Positions 1 through 11,674 of a stretch of 34,536 bases of DNA are shown in pieces; within the stretch, counting starts at the first letter, position 1, and every line of letters starts with the position of its first letter. The notes beneath the pieces were generated by a model. That model made no database searches, had not been told where the DNA came from, and was given only the letters and a program-made list of their open reading frames with translations. The position numbers and the translations under genes are program-made. This DNA is from Gelatoporia subvermispora B (taxonomy: Eukaryota > Basidiomycota > Agaricomycetes > Polyporales > Gelatoporiaceae): contig KB445798.1 in assembly GCA_000320605.2 (NCBI GenBank), forward strand, positions 1,179,039-1,213,574, in the 5' to 3' direction.

Positions 1-2330
1 TCCCGCTCCCTTCCGCTACCGGCTACCACAACACCGCGCAGACCTGCTCCTCAACAACAGACCAGCGTCACATACAACCTCCTGGCCTGTCACTGATATC
101 TGGCTGAACACCGCCACTCGGCACGTCGTGTTGCCCTGTCCTCTATCTGCCCCATCGGCACTGAGGACCGCGCACAGCCTGGCATACCCAGATGTGCTCC
201 GCGTCGCTGCTGCCTCGACGATTCTATGCTCGATACTCTGGACCAACGACCTACGTCGGCTTCCGACGAACCCTACGGCCCCGACGGGATCACCGCGCAG
301 ACGCAACCCCTCGCGCACGGCGCTTTGCTGATCCGTACGGTACCTCGAGGTCGCACGGCGCTGTCGCGCGACGGGTCACACGGCCAGTTCTCACCCACCG
401 CTTTATGCGTTGGCCTGGAGTGAACAACATCCACGTCATCTGCGCACAAGAGTCAAGGCGCGCCTCGCGCACCCACTATCTCGACGACCCACACGCAATG
501 GTCCAAAATCAGCCGCATATACCAGCCGTAGGAATCTGCAGAGTACTGCGTCGGCGCGGCTCTACACGCGAGCTCGACCAGGCCGCAAACTATCACCAAA
601 GCGACGCGCCGACACGTGATGTAACGCACCGATACTAACATCTGCTCGCAGACCCCACACCCGCGCCCACCCACCGCACGGTCCTCGGGACAAGATCGCC
701 CTTCTTGCGCTACCTAGCTCATGCGCGCTCGCACGGCGGGGGCCAGTGCGCGCCGGAGGCCTCCGGACGATGACCAGGCCTGCTCGCAGAGGAACTCGCC
801 GACCGTCTGACAGACGACGACGTGGTCTAAAGCACAGCGCGGCAGTCGAGTCCGTCGACCTCTCGACTTGCTCGCGGGTCCGCGCAACGGACGGTGCAAG
901 GCGCACACGCCGCCCGCGCGAGCTGCAGGGGCCCCGGGCTAGGCGGAACAGCAGGCGAAAACATGAATAGTGTCGTGCTCTGGAGAACAGGACCACAGAT
1001 AGGGTGAGGACCTGGACAGAATGGTCGTGCAGATATCAGAAGAAGTACTGACACGTCTAGCCGCAGCTGAAAGAACAGCTACAATGGTTAATCGGCCCAG
1101 GTGAGCTGTTCACAAGCTGGCAGATGCGTGAGCATCATTCTGACTGACAGTCGTACTCACAGTATTACGGAGCATCTGCGGTCGCATTATCCACTACTGA
1201 TTAATTTGCCGGCCAGCCTCAACTGTACTCTCCGTGATACATGCAATATCACGGCCGAGCTACGACACTCGTGAAAGTGAGTGTCCTGGTCCCCACCAAA
1301 GTTTGGGCGGGACGTTTCTCAAATCAGCCTGCCATTCTTTACTGAAGTAGGGTTTCTTCTAGTCGGGGTGTGCAGTCATGCCAACGATTGCCTACCTGCT
1401 AACCTGAGGAACAGTTGTCACTATCGATATTCTGCACCGCAGGGACTCAGTCATACGGTCATGAAAGACGTCTCGGCGACACTGCATGCACTCGCGAGCT
1501 GACATCCTTGTAAGGTTGAGTGTTGGTAGACCAGATAGTGAATAGCCTCGTCGTCTTCGTGGGCCCCGAACACAGGCGGGAACAATTTGATGCTCCAGAA
1601 AATATATTTGGTGCGACGAGCTTCGCGGTGAATATGGACATGGCATTGATACACAACTACAATGTAATAGCTTGCCTGAGTCGTGCCACCAGCGCGATGG
1701 CGCAGCCTCGGCGCTCTCCAAGCACTAGAAGGTGAGGCTCGGCGTTTGGATCAGGTCATGATGAAGTGCTATCCACTTACCGCGAAGAACCTTCAGCATG
1801 GCGCCTGCTACGGGTCGCAGGTCGCTGAGTGTATCATACCCCGTAAGCGGTCGATCTAGATGTGCCAGGTCGTCGAAGAGGGTCAGGAACTAGCTGTACA
1901 AGGTTGTAGAATACTTACGCCGTGCAGTGTCCGTCAGCACCGAAATTCTCCGAATACGAGGTAGTTGTGCGCGGAGCCGATGCACAGTCAGCCGCTGCGC
2001 ACACCGATGGTGAAGAGCTGACACAGTGTAGTTCGAGTGCATGGGCTCGTGCGCATCCTGCGGCGGGCCGCACGCGACAGAGAGGTGTGCACCTGCGATT
2101 ATGATGAACAGCAACACGACGCTCCGGATGACCACGTCGGCCTGGGGGGCTGCAGGGCGGGCCTAAAGTCATCCATTTCTGCGAGTTCGTCTACTGTATG
2201 GTGTGAAGAGGGAGGAGAAGAAGAGAGGGCCCGTGCGTGATGCTGTACGTACTGATTGCATGCGCCGATGGAGACATATTGGGCTGCTTCGCACGCGCAC
2301 AAGTTGCTGAGGCAGCGCCGTGCATAGTCT
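1..2330. other. CpG-rich stretch with no recognised gene
   Basis: The first kilobase is GC- and CpG-rich and open in several overlapping frames on both strands, as expected from composition alone. I recognise no domain. Between about 1750 and 1900 the minus strand has an exon-like piece (FDDLAHLDRPLTGYDTLSD) that ends in a GTAAGT donor, but the frame beyond it breaks at a stop, so I do not call a gene. A decayed retroelement or duplicated host gene is possible. Confidence 0.4.
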
Positions 2331-2336
2331 CGCAAG

Positions 2337-2423
2337 CCAGACATTATAGGAGGGTGGCTGCGCCACGGAGGGTGCCGAGCGGAGATCGAAAAAACAGTGC
2401 TCGCACCCTCCTATAATGTCTGG
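2337..2423. repeat. Perfect 19-bp stem-loop at the left end of the TIR element
   Basis: CCAGACATTATAGGAGGGT (2337-2355) is exactly inverted at 2405-2423, with a 49-nt loop containing CGGAGATCGAAAA. The inner arm overlaps the first bases of the left 55-bp TIR. Confidence 0.8.
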
Positions 2424-3404
2424 TGAGTTCTGTACGGGCGGGTGTAGATAGGTCATCATGTGACGTCAACGCGTTGCGCGCGTCGCGCTCATGGGCCGTG
2501 GCGCTCACTATATGCGCCCCGCCGTGTACGATCGAGCACTGTAGACAAGCTCATGTAGCCTCCAATACATCTTGTTTTCCTTTCTTTCCCATCATGAGCG
2601 ACAGCATGGAGTATGAGCCTGAGTACCACCCTTCCGAGGACGAGGATTCTGACATCGAGAGTGATACTTCGGACCTTGATACTGCACCCTGCGAGCTCGA
2701 GGATGACACCTTCGGCTTTGCTCAGAGTAGCTCTACACCCCATTGGACGTACCCAGAGCACACAAGAATACGAAGCAAAAGTATACATCAAGATCACACC
2801 GCATCGCTACGTGCAAGACTCGAACAGTCTGGCGACATAGCATAGCGAGTCCGCAATGTACTGGACTTCATGACCACGCAGTCTCTCAATATACCTCTCT
2901 TTCTCTGGGTGATTTTCTATAATGTCGATGACCTTGTACCGGATCCGCAAGTACGCTATGCAAGAACCACTCTCACCCACAGCAAAGAGCTTCCAACCAT
3001 CTTGAAGAATATGTACAAGCCGCCTCGTCGTCATGGCACGGGCATCCGCACAAAAGGAGCCTCGAGCATACTCAAGATGTGGGCCACGGAGCTCGTGAAT
3101 GATGCAATCAACAATGAAATGAAGAAACTACACCCCCATTTTCTGTCACCACAGCACAAGCTCTCTGAGGAGTCGCTCCTCGGTGTCTCCTGGCAGCCAA
3201 TGATCGATACTACACGTTCTACAGCTCTGACACTGTGGTCTATTCTCCGTCGTGCCTCATACACACGTAAGCAAGAGCAGCGCAATAAGAAGAAAAACCT
3301 GGCTCCGGAGACGGTGCGCGGTGGGGTGCTCGCAGTGCCACAAGCGCGACGCGTTGACGTCACATGACGACCTATCTACACCCGCCTGTACAGAACTCAC
3401 CAGA
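2419..3404. mobile_element. Non-autonomous TIR DNA transposon (~1 kb)
   Basis: Positions 2419-2473 and 3350-3404 are 55-bp terminal inverted repeats that differ at only two positions; both begin TCTGGTGAGTTCTGTAC when read inward. Between them lies the front part of one coding sequence (2594 to about 3346), so this looks like an internally deleted copy of a larger DNA transposon. Outside each TIR is a further stem-loop (2337-2423 and about 3409-3466). The two loops share CGGAGATCGAAAA at a similar distance from the TIR, so the true element ends may lie outside the 55-bp repeats. I could not define a target-site duplication. Confidence 0.75.
2594..3346 (+). pseudogene. N-terminal part of a DUF6589-type transposon protein, with one in-frame stop
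   Basis: The frame starts MSDSMEYEPEYHPSEDEDSD and continues past a single TAG (2843-2845) in the same frame into RVRNVLDFMTTQSLNIPLFL, then YKPPRRHGTGIR, and ends near LWSILRRASYTRKQEQRNKK. This order (acidic leader, VLDFM helix, YKPPR-HG motif, LW-LL-RA-TPRQE-like motif) is what I recall from the N-terminus of large agaricomycete proteins carrying DUF6589, which are thought to be transposon-encoded. All the usual C-terminal part is missing, replaced by the right TIR. The TAG could come from one change in a CAG codon. Function was presumably transposition; this copy is dead unless complemented in trans. The family call is from memory. Confidence 0.6.
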
Positions 3405-3408
3405 CGTT

Positions 3409-3466
3409 CGTGCTGCCTCAGCGCAGGAGATTTTCGATCTCCGACCAGAGAGCGCCGAGCAGCACG
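3409..3466. repeat. Stem-loop at the right end of the TIR element
   Basis: CGTGCTGCCTCAGCGC (3409-3424) pairs imperfectly with GCGCCGAGCAGCACG (3452-3466). The loop carries the reverse complement of the left loop's CGGAGATCGAAAA, embedded in a small palindrome (GGAGATTTTCGATCTCC). The stem sequence differs from the left stem but the loop motif is shared. Confidence 0.6.
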
Positions 3467-4879
3467 TGCGGATGGGAACGAGACTACGCCGTGCATGGCT
3501 CTCGCCTTCATCAAGTCGATCGCACAGCCAAGACTGGCGAAATTGGGTGTCGCAGGTCCGTAGGATCTGAGATAGGAGCCTGGAATCATAACGGCAGCGA
3601 AACTCTGGTCGATCGACTCAGAGACCTGTCGCGCAAGTGCTGGTGGCGGAGAAGGGCACCACACCCGGCCCAAACTCGACATGCTGCGGGGGATGCTTGT
3701 ATCAGGTAGCCACCATTTGCAGGGCCTTGTTGTCGTAAATATCAAAGGTCACAGCGCAGCCAAGACTGTTGTCGGTCGAGAGACCGGTCGCGCAAGTGAT
3801 GCTCGAGGCGGCCATGCAAGATCCGATCGTGCGCAACCATCGGGAGAAGCCGGATGGGCGCTCCCAGGTTCAGTCGCGCATTTTCTGCCCTGGACAATGA
3901 TACAACAATGGGGTGCTCCCTGACCATCTCTTCCACTATCCCCCGGAGGCTGTACACAAGTCCTATCAGTATCTGAAAGAACACTAGGACAACTTCTGGT
4001 TCTCTCTCGCTGCTAGAGTGCTCACCAGCCGCCAGTCATCAGTCTCTCAGAGTTTCCACTGCTCATTGTTTCTCTCTGATGGCGACCAATCTATATTGCG
4101 GGTGCAGACACATCTAGGTATACATGTCCTAGGCGAATACCTCGGCACAGGAATGGACCCCACGGGTCATCTTCGCCCTGCCTTTCCTGGAACTCTGTCC
4201 TCCCGCCTCTTCTCGCTCGCTGGATGTAGCTCTTGCTTCATCTTGCCATCACCACTGAGCTTCTCGTCTACACTGCGTGATGTGTCCTTGGGCCAACGCA
4301 AATACTGACTACCGCCCGAGCCCAGGGGAACACCTCAAGTCGTATGATTCGTACATGATGTAGGATACACCGCGATCTGGGGCGAGGAGCAGAAGCCACA
4401 CAGATATTTGTATTGTTGTGTCCTGCATTCTTCACCCGGCCAGAGGATTGTCGATATAAATGGTGTGTCTACTGTCCAGGGCATGCAATGCTTAGAATGT
4501 GAAAGCTGCGCAACATCCACCTAACAGATGACAGCCCCTGGATGTTTGTCGGCACGCACTGCTCCCCATTCCACCACGACCTGTGTATTGCTCATTAGAA
4601 TGCACCGGTCATCGCACTGCAGCATGAAGATGTACCTGCGCGCTTCATCACCAATGCATGCTCTGGGCAACTGTTTTGGCACCGTCAAATTTGCCACAAG
4701 TCAGTAGCCTCTCTAACCTATATGTACCTTGGCTTCGATGCTGTTGCTATCTGCCCTGTATCTTCGCGCTTGTGATACAAGCCTCTGGCTCGTTCTTCTC
4801 ACGAAGCCACGTGTCGGCGGTCTTGGGCTCTGACGCCACTGCGCGTTGATGTGTAAGATCCTCTCTGTGCCCGTACCCT
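3467..4879. repeat. Repeat-derived DNA, including one member of a dispersed repeat pair (3817-3922)
   Basis: Positions 3817-3922 match 32116-32221 over 106 bp without gaps, at about 76% identity by hand count. Weaker similarity may continue downstream (for example GCACAGGAATGGACCCCACGG near 4144 against GCATAGGAGTGACCCTACGG near 32434). On the minus strand both copies keep SLSRAEN...APIR/APVR...LPM...HD, so the source may have been coding. Locally, 3607-3655 resembles 3772-3815 (both contain GTCGCGCAAGTG), suggesting an older tandem duplication. I see no intact gene up to 4879. Confidence 0.5.
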
Positions 4880-5895
4880 AGACGTAAACGAGGTGCGTGG
4901 ATATAACATGACGCTCTTGCGACCAACGAAGAGAAGGCAGGTAAACAATGACTGGCAGCTTTCTCCCTGATGATGCTGGTTGGCCTATGGAAAGGTGTCG
5001 ACGGAGAGAGATACAATTGTCCAACATTCCGCTGGCGCGATGCTGATCTGCGGTGCGCATTACCCGGGACTATCTGGCATGCTGCCCCGTGTACTGTGGT
5101 GTGCACTGACGTCTGAGTCTGAAGTGTAATTAATCGTTGTAGCATTTGAGCTCGCGGATGCATGCTCGGAGTCAATGCCCGATGAAGCGCTGTTCGTGCG
5201 GCTTGTTCGGATTCGCTTCGAGCTCGGCGTATGTATTTGCGGTTCCTTTGGCTCATTCTCGTGTTGCTTGTGGAACTGGAGGAGAGCCAAGACTTGTTGA
5301 TACGGGAGTGGGGGTACTGAGAAGACGCACACCGAGCTCGAAGTGATCCTCATTCTGCCCTTCTCTACCACCCTCACTACTAATCTTCCACCTCGATGAC
5401 GATGTGTTCATGCTCTGCAGTCAGTACGCCGATCTCGTGGTTCTTCACGTTGATCTCACTCTCCTCTGCTACAGCCCAATTCACAACACTGCAAGCTTGT
5501 CCCTCGCCCCATAGAGGTTGTCCTCCACCGCCTCTCTATCCTGTCGCTCCTCTAGTACTTGTGTCCGGCTATGATTAATGTTCAATTGACTCGGCTTCCT
5601 CCTATGCTGCACATCTCCCAGCTCGATCCTCGGTACCTACGCCTTGTTCGCCAGCTCCTCCTTCTTGTCCGTCGTCTGCGCTGCGAGTCGTGTGAGCTCA
5701 TCGACCTTCGCAAGTAGCTCCTCGTTCTCCATAGCTGCCCCCGCCCGATGACATTACCGTCGTCGCAGACTCCAGATGCGCATCCTGAGTTCTTTGATGA
5801 TGGACAGATCGTGCCTAGATGTATTGTGGAGGGCCATTGCTGACGCCGTCTGTATGATCGGTGACTATATCCTCATCATGCGCGTCGGGAGAACA
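4880..5895 (-). pseudogene. Decayed coiled-coil protein gene fragment
   Basis: Read on the minus strand, several short frames form a plausible coiled-coil protein. A segment near 5895-5735 contains SPDAHDEDIVTDHTDG. Next comes MENEELLAKVDELTRLAAQ (ATG at 5730-5732), then LEERQDREAVEDNLYGARDK and, one frameshift later, AEESEINVKNHEIGVLTAEH. It ends in Ser/Thr-rich pieces with GSMPDSPGNAHRRSASRQ near 5060. Stops and shifts separate the pieces. Heptad spacing is visible but I cannot name the parent; cytoskeletal or spindle-pole coiled-coil proteins are possible. No intact start-to-stop frame remains, so this is best read as a duplicated host gene in decay. Confidence 0.45.
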
Positions 5896-7217
5896 TTGGT
5901 GGTCGAAGTAGATATGACAAAATGAGCACCTGTGGTGACCACACTGTTTGTGTTAAGTCTAGAGCATACCAATGCATGTAATCAGAGATTGCTTGTCGTA
6001 ACCATTCGTCAAAGCTCCCATTGCCTCCATAATACCGTCGGGGTCAGGCCTCGCGCAGCCTACCAGACGCCAGAGAAATACGGGAACCAGGGTGTTGACC
6101 AAATAAGTCCACATTGCATTTTCAAGTGCTGTGCCTACGATGTCATATGCTCGTACCCAAGCAGCTCAGGGCGCGGCGTCAGAGGATGACTGCGGTGTGA
6201 GCAATGGGACGATGCTCACCAATGGTCTTGGGTATCTTGGATGGTCCGTTGGCATGTGCACCAGTCCTCACCGCTGCGTCTGCGTGTCAGGCAGACCACG
6301 CGCGCTCACGGGACTTCCTCGGAATACTCTGGGCACCACAGGAAGAGGCTTGTAATCCAAAGCATCGTGTACGTATGGCAAACCGAACCAACTATATTCA
6401 TCCTCCTTAGCCCCACTGGCTTGAGGGCGCGTTGACTAGTATTTCACTGTACTGTCGTGTCTTGCAAGCTTGCTTCTATCAGGGCAATTACACAGGGAGG
6501 AGCATGAGGTAGGCCTTGGCATTGAGAAGGGCAAGAGAAGAAGGGTGATGTCATGTCAGTAGAGGCGTCGATCATGGTTGACGGAGAGCCTGCAATTGCG
6601 CATGAGATCGGCACAGAGAAGAGAGAGATTGTTCATATCTCTCACTGCAGATGCCGGGTATGGCTGTTCTTGGCACCGTTGCTGAGAAGCAATCCAACAC
6701 AGTTTGCCAATTTGTTGAGCTATATTTCATCGCGACCTTGAGAGGGCTGACCTTCGGAGTCGTAGAGCCGCAATTGCAACCATGCAATCATCAATGCATA
6801 CGGACTAATGGTATGAGGGGATCTAAAACTTGGCGGGTCCTATGTTGGTGCATACGGCCAACATATTATTGGTTCTCCACTCCCCGCACAAATATCTCAC
6901 CTGGTATATACACATAAGGCTGGACCATACCCTTCACTGAGACCTAACGGACGGGTCGCTGCATCATTTTCTGTACGTGCCGTCTTTTGTTGTTCTTTGC
7001 ATATCTGGCGTTAATTCAACATGCGCATTCAGTTGTTTCTATGAGGCCTTGTGTTTGAGTGAAGCTAGCATTTTGCAAATATCTTTTCCTCGCATCCCAT
7101 GCTTCCACCGGTGCACACGGACATATAGGTCGGATTAGAATAGTGAGTAATACGAGGGCGTTCTCATCATTGTAATTAATTCTAGTCGTTCTTCAGCCAA
7201 ATTCCTATTGTTTGTGG
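5896..7217. other. No recognisable gene
   Basis: Only short, mutually overlapping frames occur here on both strands. None shows a domain, a convincing exon chain or a conserved motif. Confidence 0.4.
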
Positions 7218-7358
7218 CATCAGGAAAATCTCAGGTTGTCTTATCGCATCTTATTGACCTTTTGGGACTTGGCAACGTCCTTTTTAGCTTATTAGTGCCT
7301 GATAAGTACCCCAAAAGGCAAATAAGATACTATAAGACAAGCTGGTATATTCCTGATG
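7218..7358. mobile_element. Foldback MITE-like hairpin (141 bp)
   Basis: The left arm begins CATCAGGAAAATCTCAGG and the right arm, reverse-complemented, begins CATCAGGAATATACCAGC. Both arms then share TTGTCTTAT, ATCTTATTG and CCTTTTGGG. Arms are about 49 bp at roughly 85% identity with a loop of about 43 nt. This is the shape of a miniature inverted-repeat transposable element. I could not identify a target duplication. If transcribed it would form a long hairpin RNA. Confidence 0.7.
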
Positions 7359-8493
7359 TGCGGTGTATACCGTACTAACATCCATTGTTGCGCTGTAGAT
7401 ACCACGACATGCTATGTCTGGCTATCTCGCTGAGCATTTGGCCCCAATCAGACCGGGCCAGACATACGAGTCCAAGAGACATGATTAGAATCTCCGCTCT
7501 TATGTACCATTAATGTCATATAACAGAACCTGCACAGATTGTGAAATAGAACGGAGGTAACAGGGAGTGAGGTACAGCTCGAAGCAGTGCGATCAAGGAT
7601 TACTCGAAGTCATACTCAGAGTATAGCATTCTGTCCACCTGTCGTTGTGTGCAAGCCTACCTTGCGAGAGAGGTAGCCTGCAGTCCTATAACAACCGAAA
7701 TGGTGCGGCTCTTGTCATGCTCCTCTCCCGAACCTGAGCCTCAATCTTCTCGTGATGAATAGTTTAGAGTGAACGTGTCTTCAGATATACGGGTAGCCGA
7801 CGAGAAACGCGATCAGAAGAACGATGCAGCTCTGGAATCACGTCAAAATGATAGTTCTGCCCTGCACCAATCTGCCTGTCAGAGACAATGCTCCAGGAAG
7901 AAGAGCACCAGACTGGAGGAATGAGGCTGAGACAACGTGTGGTCAGCAATTAGCCAAGCGTGAGCGGCCTTGCATATAAGGTTCTGCCAAACTGAACATA
8001 GAGTTTTTGTAACAGAAACCCTTCGATTACGACTCTCCTACACCAAGAACAATAGAATGTAACAGGAATTGCGCAATGCCATATAGCAGTGAAACAAATG
8101 GACTCACAACACAGAGAATAGTACGGGGAATACATGAAATGGTCTTCTGTAGTATTTGACAGGTGTCCATGCGCAGAATCAGACTCTTCAGCGGGAAGCA
8201 CGGAGAAGAGCAAGAAGACACAATCGATAAATAAGAAGAATGGAAGCTGTTCCAGAGCATGTTGAGGAGGCACTGCGCCTGAGAGCCTTGAGCATATGAG
8301 AGATAGGAGCGGACAGAGTGGATGGCTACACCGCCAACCTGCCGAGACGCATGGACAAGGTGGCGACTGCAGCTGCATGACGCATCCCGGGCCAGGCGTC
8401 TGCTGCCTGATTTGTGGCCCGAGGACGGGTGTCGACTCACCCGTGGCAGAGCCACTCGTCCACATCATGTTGTGGCAGAATCCACGTCTGAAT
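7359..8493. other. No recognisable gene
   Basis: The minus strand is open in two overlapping frames (about 140-170 codons near 7950-8468), and one of them has a hydrophobic run. They overlap one another, show no domain and no intron signals, so I regard them as chance frames. Confidence 0.4.
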
Positions 8494-8513
8494 CATGTAA
8501 TTACATACATCTA
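8494..8513 (+). repeat. Left 20-bp terminal inverted repeat (proposed)
   Basis: CATGTAATTACATACATCTA, matching the reverse complement of 29717-29736 at 18 of 20 positions. Weak similarity continues inward (TAGAAT shortly after both copies). The exact element boundary is not fixed. Confidence 0.55.
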
Positions 8514-8703
8514 ATTCAACTAGAATTTCAGCTCCCGCTTTTCTCTCGTGCGCATGTCCACCAGCTTGGTGGCCAGATCATCGATTTGGCTCATTCTCAC
8601 ATGCAAATGGCCCGCATCTCGAACAATCAGCCGTCCGCCAGCTGCCCGTGATATGAGTTACATCGGGACGTTCCACATCCGTTTGACCTCGTGTCTCATA
8701 TAG

Positions 8704-11660
8704 CTACAAGGGCCCCACCGTATCTGCTGTACTAATGATAGTGTTACCCGGCCCTCGTTTCCTCTTTCTCATGTGAACACCTTCACCATCTGATGCTGCC
8801 ACTACGTTAGTGTCCTTTGGCTCTGACGGGCCGGCTTGGTTATCCTGTGCTCGCGCTTGCTTCTGCTGCTCTCTGGCGAGCTTCTGTTGCTCCTTCTTCG
8901 TCCTGGCTGTCCGTTGTAAGCGAGCCGAGGCCTTGCTGTGGTGCTGATCACGGTCCTCGTAGAATGGAGTCGGGGCGCTAAGATTCCGAGGGATCACTTG
9001 GCAAACCAAGTGCGCATTATGCAGTGAATGCATATTCACAATGAAGTGGTCATCCGAACCATGTTCGATGAACTCTTCTGTGAGCGCCGTTTCAACTCGT
9101 TCCTGCCTAATGAACCGGCGTCCAGAGGCCTTGCACTGACAACAGAAACAGTCGTGCTGGGTGTTGAACTCGAATATGAGATTCTGAGATGGTAAGGTTG
9201 GCTTCATTTGAGAGACTGGGATACATAATAAATGTACTCACTTTTGTAGGAACAATGAGATATGTTATCTCCGACATTCTCCTGCTGAGTGTAGGCATGG
9301 AGAATGCGGGATGTCGGGAGCGACCGAGCTTGAAGCAATCAAGAACGGCGCAACTAAAGTTGCTTGACTCGTTTCTAAGAATCTCTGAGATGCGGCCAAT
9401 GGTGGGCGCATTCTGAAGAAATAATACTAAGTCTCGAGGGTAAGCAATGCGAAAACAATGTGAACTGACAGTTATTGATGATGTTGCAACCACCCAGCTG
9501 CCAACTTTGCAGATATCTTGTGACTCAGCGACCAGACGGACGCATGGGATCCATGTGTCCTGCGTCGTCTCTGTGGAATACATCCCTATATTTACAGCTT
9601 GACATGCCCGGGTGGTTGTAAACGGGACCATCACATGTTTCCTGGATTTTCTATCTGCGGCTGTAAGCTTAACAGAACATATTGTGGTTGTCATGAGACC
9701 CAAGAGCTAACATGTCAGAGCATTAAACTCACCGATCTCAAAGCTCTTGTGATCTGTCCATCCCAGATGACTTCGTAAAACGGGATTGTGACGCAAGGCG
9801 TCTCGTACAGATGGTCCGGATCGTACCCAGTCACCCGAGTCCGACGAGGGCCAATAACCCCCAATCAAACGGTGTCTAAGACCCTCCTGAGCTGCTAAAT
9901 CGAGCGCTATATCACGGCTTGCTGCCAGATGAATACTTGAAATTGAAGAGTATCGGAAGACACCATTATAGCTTTCAAACCCTTCTGTGATTGACCCTAT
10001 AATCGGGCCGAGACGGACAACATCTTCTGGTATGTGGGTCAGCAAGTGCAGCTTGACCTTCTCGACGATCTTGGATGGATCTATCTCGGAAAAGAGATCC
10101 AGAACATTTGCAATTGCAACCTTAAGATCGGCCTATGATGACAAGATATGAGATTTATCAGAGGGTTACAAGCGAGTAGATAGACTCACAATGTAGGTAT
10201 TCATATCATATATTGCAGGAAACCAAAGCAGCGCTGTCAGTTCACCAGAGGCTTTCCAAAGATTGAAAAGCGGAGCATCAGTTTGCTCATACACATGGAA
10301 CACACCAACTTGAGATACAGTCTTCAGTTGCCATCCAATCAACGAGTTTGCGTACTGCATAATATATTTTGCGCGGATTGGAGGAATCGACAGGCCTTGT
10401 GTCTCAGTAGACTGCAGCCGTACTGCAAATGTCTGCTTCTGTGTGTCCTTCCATTGACTGTGCGTCATGTACCAGACATACTTTGTGGTTCCGAGTAGAA
10501 TTGTATAAAGCAATTTCACAGGTGTGTCCTTTGTTGGATCAAAGCCTGCACGAGACAATATGAGCTCATTCTCTTCATATGTGCAGATCAATGACTCGCC
10601 ATCAACCAGGAGAAAAGGGTTAATGATGTCAGAACGATTCTGCAGAACCCACTCATGCAGTTCCTGCTGAATGTCTGTAACGGCGCATGCCGGATTCTCA
10701 CGTCTTGCTGTACGGGCGCGCTCAATCAGAATATCTACCCAATGTTGTGTATAAGAGCATTTAACCCCCGTGGCCGTCTGCAGCTCCTCAACATGAGTCG
10801 CCACTCCAGAGCATGCTTTTATGAGTTGCTTGTCAATCTCTTGCAGGTTTAATTCCTTTGATCGAGGTAATCCGGGCTAATTAACATGTTCAATATTTGT
10901 TCACTGAACATAGGAACCCCACAAACCTCAAATAGTGTTGCATAACCCACTTCGGAATGCTTGAACTCATTTGTTCCACCTATCTGGCACTTCTGGCAGG
11001 AAAAATTGCTCTTTCTACTGCCGCGAATGTGACTGCATATCTCGCTTTGCATCGGGTTATCCCCTGGGCCCGTGTTTTCGAAGATTCGAAAGCGGGCAGT
11101 CTCTCCCGTCAACCCATCTCGCACTTTGATGGGATTTCGATGTGTTTCCCTGCAAAATGTGAGAACCAATAGCTGTAGGAGCTAGGGATACTGAGGTACG
11201 CACTCGCAGACTTCTTTGAGCGCCTTGAATTGCTCCGGGATGCTTGCATGTTGCGAAGTTGAGATAAAATGAATATGGAACTCCTGTTGCAGAAGTTGAC
11301 AAGGCAGGTTACGGTGAGTAATGTACATGTTGTTATGCTTGTTGTATGACTTTGTACGATTTCCGGAGACATCATCCCCCCAACAGTCAATAAAACTTGA
11401 ATATATTGGGTCACCGTCTGCGAGCAGGCGATCTGGATTGGGCATAGCACGGAATATTGGCGCTGCTGAAGACAATTCTGTGAAGAGATCAGTACTGATT
11501 GTATTGTATATTTTCGCGATGCACCTGGAATATGGGGAATTGCATGGGCTTCTTGTAATTCCAGAAAATTATGAGCCAAGCTCGAAGCCTGTACCATGAC
11601 AACATCTTTACCATTGTCCAGAACATAAATTGAGCCATCCCCATCAACATCAGCAGTTTC
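8704..11660 (-). pseudogene. C-terminal half of a large agaricomycete transposase-like protein
   Basis: Minus strand, exons about 11660-11525, 11477-11204, 11149 to about 10190 (with a frameshift near 10855), 10132-9733, 9660-9470, 9412-9242 and 9183-8704; introns of 47-72 nt have GT-AG ends. Landmarks in order: [85 protein letters not shown] (CxxC), GFDPTKDTPVKLLYTILLG, VRLQSTETQGLSIPPIRAKY, HLLTHIPEDVVRLGP, AESQDICKVGSW and a Lys/Arg-rich tail (MRKRKRGPG). I recall this order from multi-copy agaricomycete proteins of transposon type, related in style to KDZ transposases, but know no agreed name. Another frameshift lies near 11595. A stretch near 10606-10546 may be a degenerate intron. Intact copies should start with the module found at 26.6-27.9 kb. 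Confidence 0.7.
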
Positions 11661-11674
11661 CGGATATGGCTTAT

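Noticed and set aside
7950..8468. Two overlapping minus-strand frames of 142-172 codons with a hydrophobic stretch
   Set aside because: They overlap in different phases, show no domain, codon pattern or splice signals, and I cannot choose between them.
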